A stretch of 64,000 nt of DNA. It comes from Clostridium sp. AT4. Its GTDB lineage: Bacteria; Bacillota; Clostridia; Lachnospirales; Lachnospiraceae. The DNA lies in assembly GCF_001517625.2 (NCBI RefSeq), contig NZ_LN999827.1, positions 391,348 to 455,347 of the forward strand. The letters are read 5' to 3'. The translations under genes and the position numbers were made by a program. Position 1 is the stretch's first letter; the number at the start of each line of letters is the position of its first letter. Positions 11,857 to 19,642 of this stretch are shown here, piece after piece. Below the pieces are notes generated by a model that was not told the DNA's origin, made no database searches, and saw nothing but the letters and a program-made list of their open reading frames with translations.

Positions 11857-11933
11857 TTCAGATTTTCCCCCTTTTCTTTATTGTGTATTTGGATATCTGT
11901 TAACAACATTTTAACAGATTCCCTGATACCAAA

Positions 11934-11972
11934 ACAGGACACAGAAAATACCCAAAACTCTCTGTGTCCTGT
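11934..11972 (-). terminator. Intercistronic attenuator between dctP and dctQM
   Basis: Perfect 12-bp stem ACAGGACACAGA / TCTGTGTCCTGT with a 15-nt loop, followed on the minus strand by TTTTGG. Short U tract suggests partial termination or mRNA stabilisation. A second inverted repeat (ATCTGTTAA/TTAACAGAT) lies just beyond at about 11894-11919. Confidence 0.7.
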
Positions 11973-11994
11973 CAGTTACAAATTTACTGCAAGA

Positions 11995-13128
11995 TTACTC
12001 CATATCAAGGAGCTGCTGATACAGTTCAGCCTGATCGGAAGTGTTGGACTCGATTACATCCTTACAAGCCTCTTTCCATGGAGCCTTATCCTCAACCTCA
12101 ACAACGGTCACGCCGTCAGCCTTAAGCTGCTCCAGAACCTCATTCTCTTTGTTCTCAGAATTTTTACGGTTGTTAGCAGAAGCGTACTCGCCTGCCTCCA
12201 TCAAGATAGCCTGCTGATCCTCAGTCAGTCCGTTCCATGCCTCGTCTGTGATAACAACCTGAACAGCGCCCAGAGTATGTCCATCCAGCATCAGGTAAGG
12301 TGCAACCTCAGGGAATGCATTGGAAGCATAGTTTGCGATCGGCTGCTCAGCAGCGTCAACAACACCTGTCTGCAGTGCGGAGTACAGCTCGTTCATGGAA
12401 ACAACAGTTGCGTTAGCGCCCAGTCCGGCTACCATACCTGTCATAACAGGGTCATTGGAAACACGGATCTTTAAGCCCTTTAAGTCTTCAAGTGTGTTAG
12501 CCTCTTCCTTAAAGAAGAAGTGACGGAAGCCTTCCTCACCGTAGAACAGACCTCTTACGCCCAGGCCCTGCTCAACCGGCTCTGCTAAGAACTCATCAGC
12601 CAGATCGCTGGTTGCGAAGTTCCAGAAATGCTCACGGTCAGCAAATGTATAAGGAATGGAAAGAAGCAGAGACTTCTTTGCGCCGTAGCCGTTTAATGCG
12701 AATGCGGAAATACGGGACATATCAATGGTACCGCCGCCGCCTAACATGGTATCCAGAACGTCATTCTCAGAACCCAGAACGCCGCTGGCCTGTACGTCGA
12801 TTATCATCTTTCCATCGGAAAGCTCTTCAACCTTTTCCTTGAAATCGGTAGCCATCTGGCCAACGATCGTATCCAGTGGGTTAACCTCTGCGTATACCAG
12901 AGTTACCTCAGGCATATTTGCAGTGTCATACTTGCCGGAAGCTGCTGCCTCTGCCTTGGTCTCACCCTCTGCCGCCTCAGTCTTCTCTTCTGCCTTGGTC
13001 TCCTCCTTTGCAGCCTCAGTTGCAGCCGGAGCAGCTGTCGTAGTCTCTGGTGTCTTCAGACCGCAGCCTGCCAGAGTACCTGCAGCCATTGCTGCGCAAA
13101 GTGCTGTGCTTAACCATCTTTTCTTCAT
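11995..13128 (-). CDS. dctP: TRAP transporter binding protein (DctP), lipoprotein
   Basis: 377-residue binding protein: signal peptide MKKRWLSTALCAAMAAG with lipobox LAGC, an Ala/Glu/Thr-rich linker to about residue 68, then the DctP domain with KMIIDVQASGVLG, FFYGEEGFRHF-type segment and LYSALQTGVVDAAEQP. AGGAGG is 9 nt from the ATG at 13128 and directly abuts the ATG at 13137, so 13128 is chosen. An upstream TATAAT lies at 13202-13207 on the minus strand, without a clear -35, consistent with activator-dependent expression by the adjacent YesN-type regulator. Confidence 0.93.
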   Translation of the reverse strand: MKKRWLSTALCAAMAAGTLAGCGLKTPETTTAAPAATEAAKEETKAEEKTEAAEGETKAEAAASGKYDTANMPEVTLVYAEVNPLDTIVGQMATDFKEKVEELSDGKMIIDVQASGVLGSENDVLDTMLGGGGTIDMSRISAFALNGYGAKKSLLLSIPYTFADREHFWNFATSDLADEFLAEPVEQGLGVRGLFYGEEGFRHFFFKEEANTLEDLKGLKIRVSNDPVMTGMVAGLGANATVVSMNELYSALQTGVVDAAEQPIANYASNAFPEVAPYLMLDGHTLGAVQVVITDEAWNGLTEDQQAILMEAGEYASANNRKNSENKENEVLEQLKADGVTVVEVEDKAPWKEACKDVIESNTSDQAELYQQLLDME

Positions 13129-13296
13129 GTTACACATCCTCCTCTTAATACATCATTCACGTTTTTGATATATATCTTAACGCTTTATTTATGTTGATTT
13201 CATTATATAAGGAAAAGCGCACAATGAACATGGTAAATTTTTGCGAATCGTAGTATAATTTTAACTTTCTTTATATTTTCTTTATATTTTTCCTTA

Positions 13297-14085
13297 TCAC
13301 CCATTCCGATACTCCGTCGGACTCTGTCCGGTGATCCTCTTAAATACCTTTGTAAAGTAATTGGAATCACTGTAGCCTACCGCTTTTCCCACATCCTTGA
13401 TATTAAAAGTGGGCTGCTCCAAAAGCTTTTTTGCCTCAGCAATGCGGTACTCGGTGAGATAAGCAGTAAAATTCTGGTCAAAGTACTGTTTAAAAAGCTT
13501 GCAGAAATAGGGCTCTGAGTAGTTCATTCTCCGTGCCAGCTCCTGCATGGAAATGTCATACATATAATTTTCTTCAATAAACGAGCGGATCATGGCCCCT
13601 ACACGGCTCATGTGATCATTATCATCCTCCGGCTGAACCGGATCTTCTTCAAAATCAGCTTCCTCCGATTCATTTTGAAAGAACTGTTCCATCTCCTTCC
13701 TCTGCCCCTGCTCTTCTACCATGCGCATGGCCTCCTCGATCACAAGCATAAGCTCATTTTCATCATATGGCTTAAGCACATAATCAATGGCCCTTACAGA
13801 AATAGCTTTCTTTGCATAGGAAAATTCATCAAAAGCTGTAAGGAAAACGATCACACAATCCTTATCCTTTTCCCTGATTTTCTCTGCTGCCTGGATCCCG
13901 TTGATCCCCGGCATCTCTATATCTAAAACAGCAATCTGGATCTTCTCCTTTTCATACAGCTCCAGTGCCTGTCTGCCGTTTTCTGCCTGATAGATCTCAC
14001 ACTGGCCTTCCAGATTTTTACTGAGCATTTTATACAGTACAGCCCGCTCTATCATTTCATCATCCGCTATCAGCATTCGGTACAT
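13297..14085 (-). CDS. YesN-type response regulator (receiver and AraC HTH)
   Basis: 262-residue regulator. Receiver domain at residues 1-120 with phospho-acceptor D55 in VLDIEMPG and the K in VLKPYDENEL. Acidic linker, then an AraC-type DNA-binding domain (about 165-260) with DISMQELARRMNYSEPYFCKLFK and TFNIKDVGKAVGYSDSNYF. Coupled to the histidine kinase gene by a one-base overlap (TAATG). Being next to the TRAP operon on the same strand, it likely controls uptake of the TRAP substrate. Confidence 0.93.
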   Translation of the reverse strand: MYRMLIADDEMIERAVLYKMLSKNLEGQCEIYQAENGRQALELYEKEKIQIAVLDIEMPGINGIQAAEKIREKDKDCVIVFLTAFDEFSYAKKAISVRAIDYVLKPYDENELMLVIEEAMRMVEEQGQRKEMEQFFQNESEEADFEEDPVQPEDDNDHMSRVGAMIRSFIEENYMYDISMQELARRMNYSEPYFCKLFKQYFDQNFTAYLTEYRIAEAKKLLEQPTFNIKDVGKAVGYSDSNYFTKVFKRITGQSPTEYRNG

Positions 14086-15575
14086 TATTTATCCCCCCTG
14101 TTATGCTTTTCCTGAGGAATGAACATCTGAATCACCGTGCCCCGTCCTTCTATGCTGGCGATCCGGAATTCTCCCTGTTTATACATCATGTGGATACGCT
14201 TGTAAATATTTCCCAGTCCTATTCCAATCCTGGAGGTCCGGCGCTCCTTCATGGCCTCCGTGACCTCTGCCAGACGCTCCTCAGACATTCCGAGCCCCGT
14301 ATCGGCTACAGAAATAACAAGCCTGTTTCCCTGTTCCCAAATCCTTACGTGAACTCTTCCGCCCTGTTCCTTCTTTGACAAACCATGAACCATGGCATTT
14401 TCCACCACAGGCTGCAGCGTAAAGGCCGGAATCATAGCCTGCTCTGCATCAACCTTAAGATCACAGCTGTAGAGAATACGGCTTCCAAAACGCATCTGCT
14501 GAATATACATATAATCCTGCACCACCTTCAGTTCCCTGGCAAGGGTTACGATCTGCTCTGAGGTCTTTAAGTTATACCGGAACAGGCTGCTCATGCTGCT
14601 GATCATCCGCTCTGTCGTAACCGCCTCCTCCAGCTTTGCCATGCATGCGATCATATTCAGAGTATTAAAGAGGAAATGGGGATTGATCTGACTTTTCAGC
14701 AGCTCCAGCCTGGCTCCGCTAAGCTGCTTTTCCATCTCTACCCTTTCGATCTCTTCCCTGTGGAGCAGTTCGGACATACGGTGATTCTCCTTTAATGTAT
14801 CAATATACCCCTTTGTAGACCGTTTCATTTTGTTAAATGCCCGCACCAGTTCGCCCATTTCATCCCGGTTTTCTACAGAGGGATCTTCTCCGGTAAAATC
14901 ATTTTTGGCGATTTTTCTGGCGCACTGGGCCAGAAGGACTGCCGGAGATACCAGCGCGTTGGAGAGGATTTTGGTTAAAAACATCACAAAACCCATAAAG
15001 ACGGCGGAAATAGCCAGAATCAGATAGGGCATGTTATAAAATACAGGTACTTTTTCCTGATAACTGTCATTTCCTTCTTTTAAAGTGACCTGCACCAGAC
15101 GTCTGGCATAGGTCTGAAGATATTCCTGCATCTTGTACACCCGGTACAGCCGTTCCACAAAATCGCTTTCCCTTACCTGTGTCTCAGCAAGCTCATCCCG
15201 ATAGGCCTGATAGGTTTCATAACCATTTAAAATACTCCAGGTGCGGGCGTAGCGCTCTGTGCCAATCCGGGCATAGTCAAAGGGAAGGGAACGGAGACAG
15301 CGCTCTGTACGGACGCAGGACAGAACATACTGATCTCTCGTATCAGGTGTGGCATCGCGGATATAATCCGCAAAGGACTCAATCTCAAGATCCAGTGCCT
15401 CCTGAAAATCATGGCAGCGGGAATTGTCATTTAAAATGGTATTGAAGCCTCCCAGCGAGAAGTTCATAATACAAATACTGAACGTAGCCGAAAGAGCCAT
15501 GATCAAAATGACCATGGCTGCAAAAATACCGATCTTCTTTTTAATGGAAATCGTTAACCATATATTACGAAGCAT
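14085..15575 (-). CDS. YesM-type sensor histidine kinase
   Basis: 496-residue membrane kinase: transmembrane helix at about 13-35, extracytoplasmic sensor domain to about 180, second helix about 182-203, HAMP about 205-260, and a His_kinase domain with phospho-acceptor H300 in SQINPHFLFNT and the N/G boxes VVENAMVHG and DTGLGMSE. Partner of the adjacent response regulator. No good ribosome binding site precedes the ATG at 15575; instead TATAAT lies at 15584-15589, only 8 nt away, with an in-frame stop just upstream, so the start cannot be moved outward. Confidence 0.9.
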   Translation of the reverse strand: MLRNIWLTISIKKKIGIFAAMVILIMALSATFSICIMNFSLGGFNTILNDNSRCHDFQEALDLEIESFADYIRDATPDTRDQYVLSCVRTERCLRSLPFDYARIGTERYARTWSILNGYETYQAYRDELAETQVRESDFVERLYRVYKMQEYLQTYARRLVQVTLKEGNDSYQEKVPVFYNMPYLILAISAVFMGFVMFLTKILSNALVSPAVLLAQCARKIAKNDFTGEDPSVENRDEMGELVRAFNKMKRSTKGYIDTLKENHRMSELLHREEIERVEMEKQLSGARLELLKSQINPHFLFNTLNMIACMAKLEEAVTTERMISSMSSLFRYNLKTSEQIVTLARELKVVQDYMYIQQMRFGSRILYSCDLKVDAEQAMIPAFTLQPVVENAMVHGLSKKEQGGRVHVRIWEQGNRLVISVADTGLGMSEERLAEVTEAMKERRTSRIGIGLGNIYKRIHMMYKQGEFRIASIEGRGTVIQMFIPQEKHNRGDK

Positions 15576-15633
15576 AGATCTGTATTATAATCTGCGTTTC
15601 CTTTCTGTCTGTATCCTCGGCCCCTCCTGTGTT

Positions 15634-18120
15634 TTACGACTCAGTGCGTTTGAAAGATTGAGCCGTCTTTTGGGTTCTTTCCCGGCTCTTTGCCTCCATT
15701 ATCTTTTTAGGTTCCTCTTTTGTAGTAGAAAGTTTTTTAGGTTCTTCCCTGGCTGTAGACAGCTTCTTCGGCTCTTCCTTCACCGCGGCTGTCTTTCTTA
15801 CGCCGGTCTCTGGCTCCTTCTTTGCGGCAGCCTCCTTAACAGAGCTTTTTGCAGCCCTCCCGGCCTTCTTTTTGCCAGCTTCCGGCGTACAGGAAAATAC
15901 CAGAAAGCTCATTGGCGGGATATTGCATTCGATGGAGTTCTCTCTGTCATCCCATGGAATCTTCTTCGAGCTCTTTGCGCGGGCGTTGATCCTGCCCTGA
16001 CCGCCGAATTCCCTGGCTTCACTGTTGAAGATTTCCTTATATTTGCCTGCAAACGGTACTCCCAGACGGAATTTCTCATGCTCCACATTATCAAAGTTGC
16101 AGATAAAGAGCAGCGTTTCCTTTCCGTCTTTGCTTCTGCGTACATATAAAACCATGCTTTCTTCATAATAGCTACAGTTGATCCACTCAAATCCACTGGG
16201 GTCAAAGTCCTCCTCGTAAAGAGCCGGATGCTCCAGAACCATGTGGTTTAATGCCCTTACATAGCTCTGCATATTTTTGTGAAGAGGATACTGCAAAAGT
16301 TCCCATTCCAGAGAAGCATTTTCATTCCACTCGTCAATCTGGCCAAAGTCCTGTCCCATAAAGAGCAGCTTCTTGCCCGGATGGGACATCATAAAGCCGT
16401 ACGCAGCGCGCAGATTTTCTGCTTTCTTTTCCAGAGTTTCTCCCGGCATTTTCCCCATCATGGAGCCTTTTCCGTGAACCACCTCGTCATGGGAAAATAC
16501 CAGGACAAAGTTTTCACTGTAGGCATAGAGCATGGAAAAGGTAAGCCCGCCGTAATTATTTTTCCGGAAATAGGGATCGCAGCGCATATAGTTGGTGAAG
16601 TCATTCATCCAGCCCATATTCCACTTGTAGTCAAAGCCAAGACCGCCGTCCTTTGGATTGCCGGTGATCATGGGCCATGCTGTGGACTCCTCTGCGATCA
16701 GCACAGCGCCGTCTTTGCGTCCCTTAAATACGCTGTTTAAATGCTTTAAGAATTCTACGGCTTCCAGATTTTCATTTCCGCCGTACATATTGGCTACCCA
16801 CTCGCCGTCATTTTTGCCGTAGTCCAGATACAGCATGGAAGCAACTGCATCCATTCGGATACCGTCTGCGTGATATTTTTCAGCCCAGAATAAGGCGTTT
16901 GCGATCAGGAAATTGGATACGCCGGGACGGCCGTAATTGTAGATCAGAGTTCCCCAGTGGGGGTGAGAACCCTGTCTGGGATCTGCGTGTTCATATACAC
17001 AGGTACCGTCAAAGCAGGCCATGCCATAGGCATCTCTGGGGAAATGAGCCGGTACCCAGTCAAGGATCACCCCGATGCCGTTTTCATGCATATAATCCAT
17101 AAAATACATGAAATCATCCGGGGTTCCGTATCGGCTGGTGGGCGCATAATACCCTGTCACCTGATATCCCCAGGAAGCGTCTAAGGGATGCTCCATCACC
17201 GGCATCAGTTCCACATGGGTATATCCCATATTCTTTACATAATCAGCCAGCTTTACAGCCAATTCCCGGTAATTATAGAACTCAGACCCGGCAATCACAT
17301 TTCCATTTTCATCCTCTGCAAACGCCTTGCGGATCCAGGATCCCAGATGAACTTCGTAGATATTAAACGGCTTGTCCTTTGTATCAGATGCGGCCCTCTT
17401 TTTCATCCACTCCTGATCCTTCCACTGATAGTTTCCAATATCCCACACAATGGAGGCATTATTGGGGCGCAGCTCTGCATAGTTGGCATAGGGATCACAT
17501 TTTAACATGGGTTCCCCGGCCCGCGTTTTCACCTCATACTTATAAAGGCAGCCTGGTTTTAAGCCGGGAATGAACAGCTCAAATACACTTGCATCTCCCT
17601 CCCCCAGCTTCCTCATCTGATGGCGTCTGCCGTCCCAGAGGTTAAAATCTCCTACCACGCTGACTCTCATGGCACAAGGGGCCCATACGGAAAAATATAC
17701 ACCCTCCACACCGTCTATTGTCATGGGATGAGCACCCATTTTCTCATAGATGTTATAGAAAATTCCCGCTTCAAACTTCTTGAGCTCCCGCTCCGTATAC
17801 TGAGGGCCAAAGGCGTAAGGATCTGTAACTTCTTCCTCCGCCCCATTATCATAGGTCACTAAAAGCGTATAGGCTGTTTTCGTCTTTCTGGGAATGAGGA
17901 CTGCAAAAAAGCCTGCTTCATCTGCCAGCTCCATATCATATGTCTTTCCCGTATTGGAAAGCTTTACCTTTACAGCCGAAGCCGTAGGAAACAGAGCCTG
18001 GATCAAAAGCCCCTTTTCTGTTATGTGAGATCCCAGAAGTCTGTGAGGATCTGCAGACTCCGAATAAGTCAGCTCCTCAATTCCCGCCCAATCCATCAAA
18101 TCGTATAATACCTGTTCCAT
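15634..18120 (-). CDS. glgB: 1,4-alpha-glucan branching enzyme with repeat-bearing tail
   Basis: Glycogen branching enzyme of 828 residues. Two N-terminal beta-sandwich (CBM48-type) domains (about 1-110 and 120-240) precede the GH13 barrel. Catalytic residues are intact: nucleophile D424 in DGIRMDAV, acid/base E477 in VLIAEEST, and H544-D545 in VFSHDEVVHG. The C-terminal all-beta domain ends near residue 743, and an extra 85-residue Lys/Glu/Ala-rich tail follows. The tail carries three tandem decapeptides, EEPKKLSTAR, EEPKKLSTTK and EEPKKIMEAK (residues 782-811), and is predicted disordered. The usual family length is 630-750. AGGGGGA precedes the start. Confidence 0.95.
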   Translation of the reverse strand: MEQVLYDLMDWAGIEELTYSESADPHRLLGSHITEKGLLIQALFPTASAVKVKLSNTGKTYDMELADEAGFFAVLIPRKTKTAYTLLVTYDNGAEEEVTDPYAFGPQYTERELKKFEAGIFYNIYEKMGAHPMTIDGVEGVYFSVWAPCAMRVSVVGDFNLWDGRRHQMRKLGEGDASVFELFIPGLKPGCLYKYEVKTRAGEPMLKCDPYANYAELRPNNASIVWDIGNYQWKDQEWMKKRAASDTKDKPFNIYEVHLGSWIRKAFAEDENGNVIAGSEFYNYRELAVKLADYVKNMGYTHVELMPVMEHPLDASWGYQVTGYYAPTSRYGTPDDFMYFMDYMHENGIGVILDWVPAHFPRDAYGMACFDGTCVYEHADPRQGSHPHWGTLIYNYGRPGVSNFLIANALFWAEKYHADGIRMDAVASMLYLDYGKNDGEWVANMYGGNENLEAVEFLKHLNSVFKGRKDGAVLIAEESTAWPMITGNPKDGGLGFDYKWNMGWMNDFTNYMRCDPYFRKNNYGGLTFSMLYAYSENFVLVFSHDEVVHGKGSMMGKMPGETLEKKAENLRAAYGFMMSHPGKKLLFMGQDFGQIDEWNENASLEWELLQYPLHKNMQSYVRALNHMVLEHPALYEEDFDPSGFEWINCSYYEESMVLYVRRSKDGKETLLFICNFDNVEHEKFRLGVPFAGKYKEIFNSEAREFGGQGRINARAKSSKKIPWDDRENSIECNIPPMSFLVFSCTPEAGKKKAGRAAKSSVKEAAAKKEPETGVRKTAAVKEEPKKLSTAREEPKKLSTTKEEPKKIMEAKSRERTQKTAQSFKRTES
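15688..15777 (-). repeat. Three tandem 30-nt coding repeats in the glgB tail
   Basis: Encodes residues 782-811 of the branching enzyme as three decapeptide units beginning EEPKK. The first two units are nearly identical in protein but differ at many codon third positions (GAG CCG AAG AAG CTG against GAA CCT AAA AAA CTT), so this is not a fresh slippage product. Confidence 0.85.
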
Positions 18121-18145
18121 AAATACAGCTTCCCCCTTCTGCCGA

Positions 18146-18610
18146 CTACAATGTCTGAGCCCGTTCTGAAATATTTTGCCTGAAATTGATCACATCATGC
18201 TCATACTCCTCTTCCATCAGAGGAGAAGCAATCATAAAATCCGCGCTTGCTTTATTGTTTGCAATGGGAATGTCATAAACCTGTGCGATCCGAAGAAGCG
18301 CCTTCACATCCGGATCGTGAGGCTGGGCCGTGAGAGGATCGGAAAAGAAAATCACAAAATCAATCTTTCCTTCCACAATCTTGGCTCCGATCTGCTGGTC
18401 GCCGCCTAAGGGCCCGCTGTTGTATCCCTTTACCGAAAGGCCCGTATACTCTGTAATCATCCTGGCTGTGGTGCCTGTCCCGCACAGAAAATGCTTTGAC
18501 AGTGCTTCCTTATGCTCCAGACACCAGTCCATCAGTTCATGCTTTTTCTGGTCGTGTGCAATCAACGCAATGTTTTTCTGTTTTCCAATGGTCATTGATA
18601 AGTAATCCAT
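18146..18610 (-). CDS. mgsA: Methylglyoxal synthase
   Basis: 154-residue cytoplasmic enzyme converting dihydroxyacetone phosphate to methylglyoxal and phosphate, a bypass that relieves sugar-phosphate stress. Seen: IALIAHDQKK at the N-terminus, GTGTTARMI, the phosphate-binding and catalytic block GPLGGDQQIGAKI, FFSDPLTAQPHDPDV and PIANNKASADF. Length matches the family. AGGAGG sits 8 nt before the ATG. It is 25 nt upstream of glgB and likely cotranscribed, linking it to central carbon overflow. Confidence 0.96.
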   Translation of the reverse strand: MDYLSMTIGKQKNIALIAHDQKKHELMDWCLEHKEALSKHFLCGTGTTARMITEYTGLSVKGYNSGPLGGDQQIGAKIVEGKIDFVIFFSDPLTAQPHDPDVKALLRIAQVYDIPIANNKASADFMIASPLMEEEYEHDVINFRQNISERAQTL

Positions 18611-18647
18611 TTTCCCGGCCTCCTTTTATGCTGTGCCTGTTTCTTTT

Positions 18648-19544
18648 CTACTCTGAAACCCGGTTTACCAGGGTTCCTATTCCCTCAATGGAGCACTCCA
18701 CCACATCCCCGGGCTTTAAAAAACGGGGCGGATCAAAGCCCATTCCCACACCGGCCGGCGTTCCTGTAGCAATAATGGTGCCTGCCTTCAGGGTCATTCC
18801 GGCAGAAAGCTCGCTTACCACATGGTCAATGCCAAATATCATAAGCTCTGTACTGCTGTCCTGGCGAAGCTCTCCGTTTACCCTGGACTGAATGGAAAGC
18901 CTGGGCGGATAGGGAAATTCCTCCGCGGTAACAATACAAGGCCCCATGGGAAGAAATCCATCCAGGCTTTTGCCGAAATACCACTGCTTATGACGGGTCT
19001 GAAGGGTTCTGGCACTCACATCATTGATCACCGTATAACCGAAAATATAATTTTTCACCTCGGAGACAGGCACATTTTTTGCGTCCTTTCCAATAATAAC
19101 CGCCAGTTCAGCTTCGTAATCCAAATCCTGCACTAACTCCTTATGACTGGGGATTTCAGCGCCTGTACCCGTAGCTTCGCTGACCCGTTTTGAGAAATAT
19201 ACGGCAAAGGGGCGCTCTCCGCCAAAGGCCTCCTTCTTATAGCGGGCCGATTCCTCTGCATGGGCCATATAATTGATGCCCAGGCAAATTACATCCTGCA
19301 CAGGATGAGGAATAGGCGCAAGAAGGATAGCCTCCTCTGCGGGAACTGCCCCTTTGATCTTATAAGGATCCTGTCCTGACACATACTCCAGAAGCTGTTT
19401 TTCAGACTCACTGATGCCCTCGATCAGCTCCTGCATGGTTTTATAATCCATATCCAGAGAGCGCAACGGATAGATCCATGTTCCATCCCTGTTTATAACG
19501 CCCAGTCTTCTCTTATGTTCAATCTCATATGTAACAAATTTCAT
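18648..19544 (-). CDS. Fumarylacetoacetate hydrolase family protein
   Basis: 298-residue protein with an N-terminal cap (about 1-80) and an FAH domain. Metal-ligand and active-site pattern: ICLGINYMAHAEES, DLDYEAELAVIIG, VINDVSARTLQ, SLDGFLPMGPCIV, and TGTPAGVGMGFDPP near the end. The family includes acylpyruvases, oxaloacetate decarboxylases/tautomerases and 2-hydroxyhepta-dienedioate isomerases; the substrate cannot be assigned. AGGAGG lies 6 nt before the ATG at 19544, preferred over the upstream 19571. Confidence 0.88.
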   Translation of the reverse strand: MKFVTYEIEHKRRLGVINRDGTWIYPLRSLDMDYKTMQELIEGISESEKQLLEYVSGQDPYKIKGAVPAEEAILLAPIPHPVQDVICLGINYMAHAEESARYKKEAFGGERPFAVYFSKRVSEATGTGAEIPSHKELVQDLDYEAELAVIIGKDAKNVPVSEVKNYIFGYTVINDVSARTLQTRHKQWYFGKSLDGFLPMGPCIVTAEEFPYPPRLSIQSRVNGELRQDSSTELMIFGIDHVVSELSAGMTLKAGTIIATGTPAGVGMGFDPPRFLKPGDVVECSIEGIGTLVNRVSE

Positions 19545-19642
19545 TGACGGCCTCCTGTATTCTGCACTCACTTATTGTCTACTGTACCACATTTTTCCGA
19601 TTTTTTCTACTTTTCGGCTCTGATTTCTATTTTTTCAGTCTC

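Noticed and set aside
11617-12474. Long plus-strand open frame (285 codons)
   Set aside because: Antisense to dctQ and dctP, crosses their intercistronic hairpin, and has no protein-like composition.
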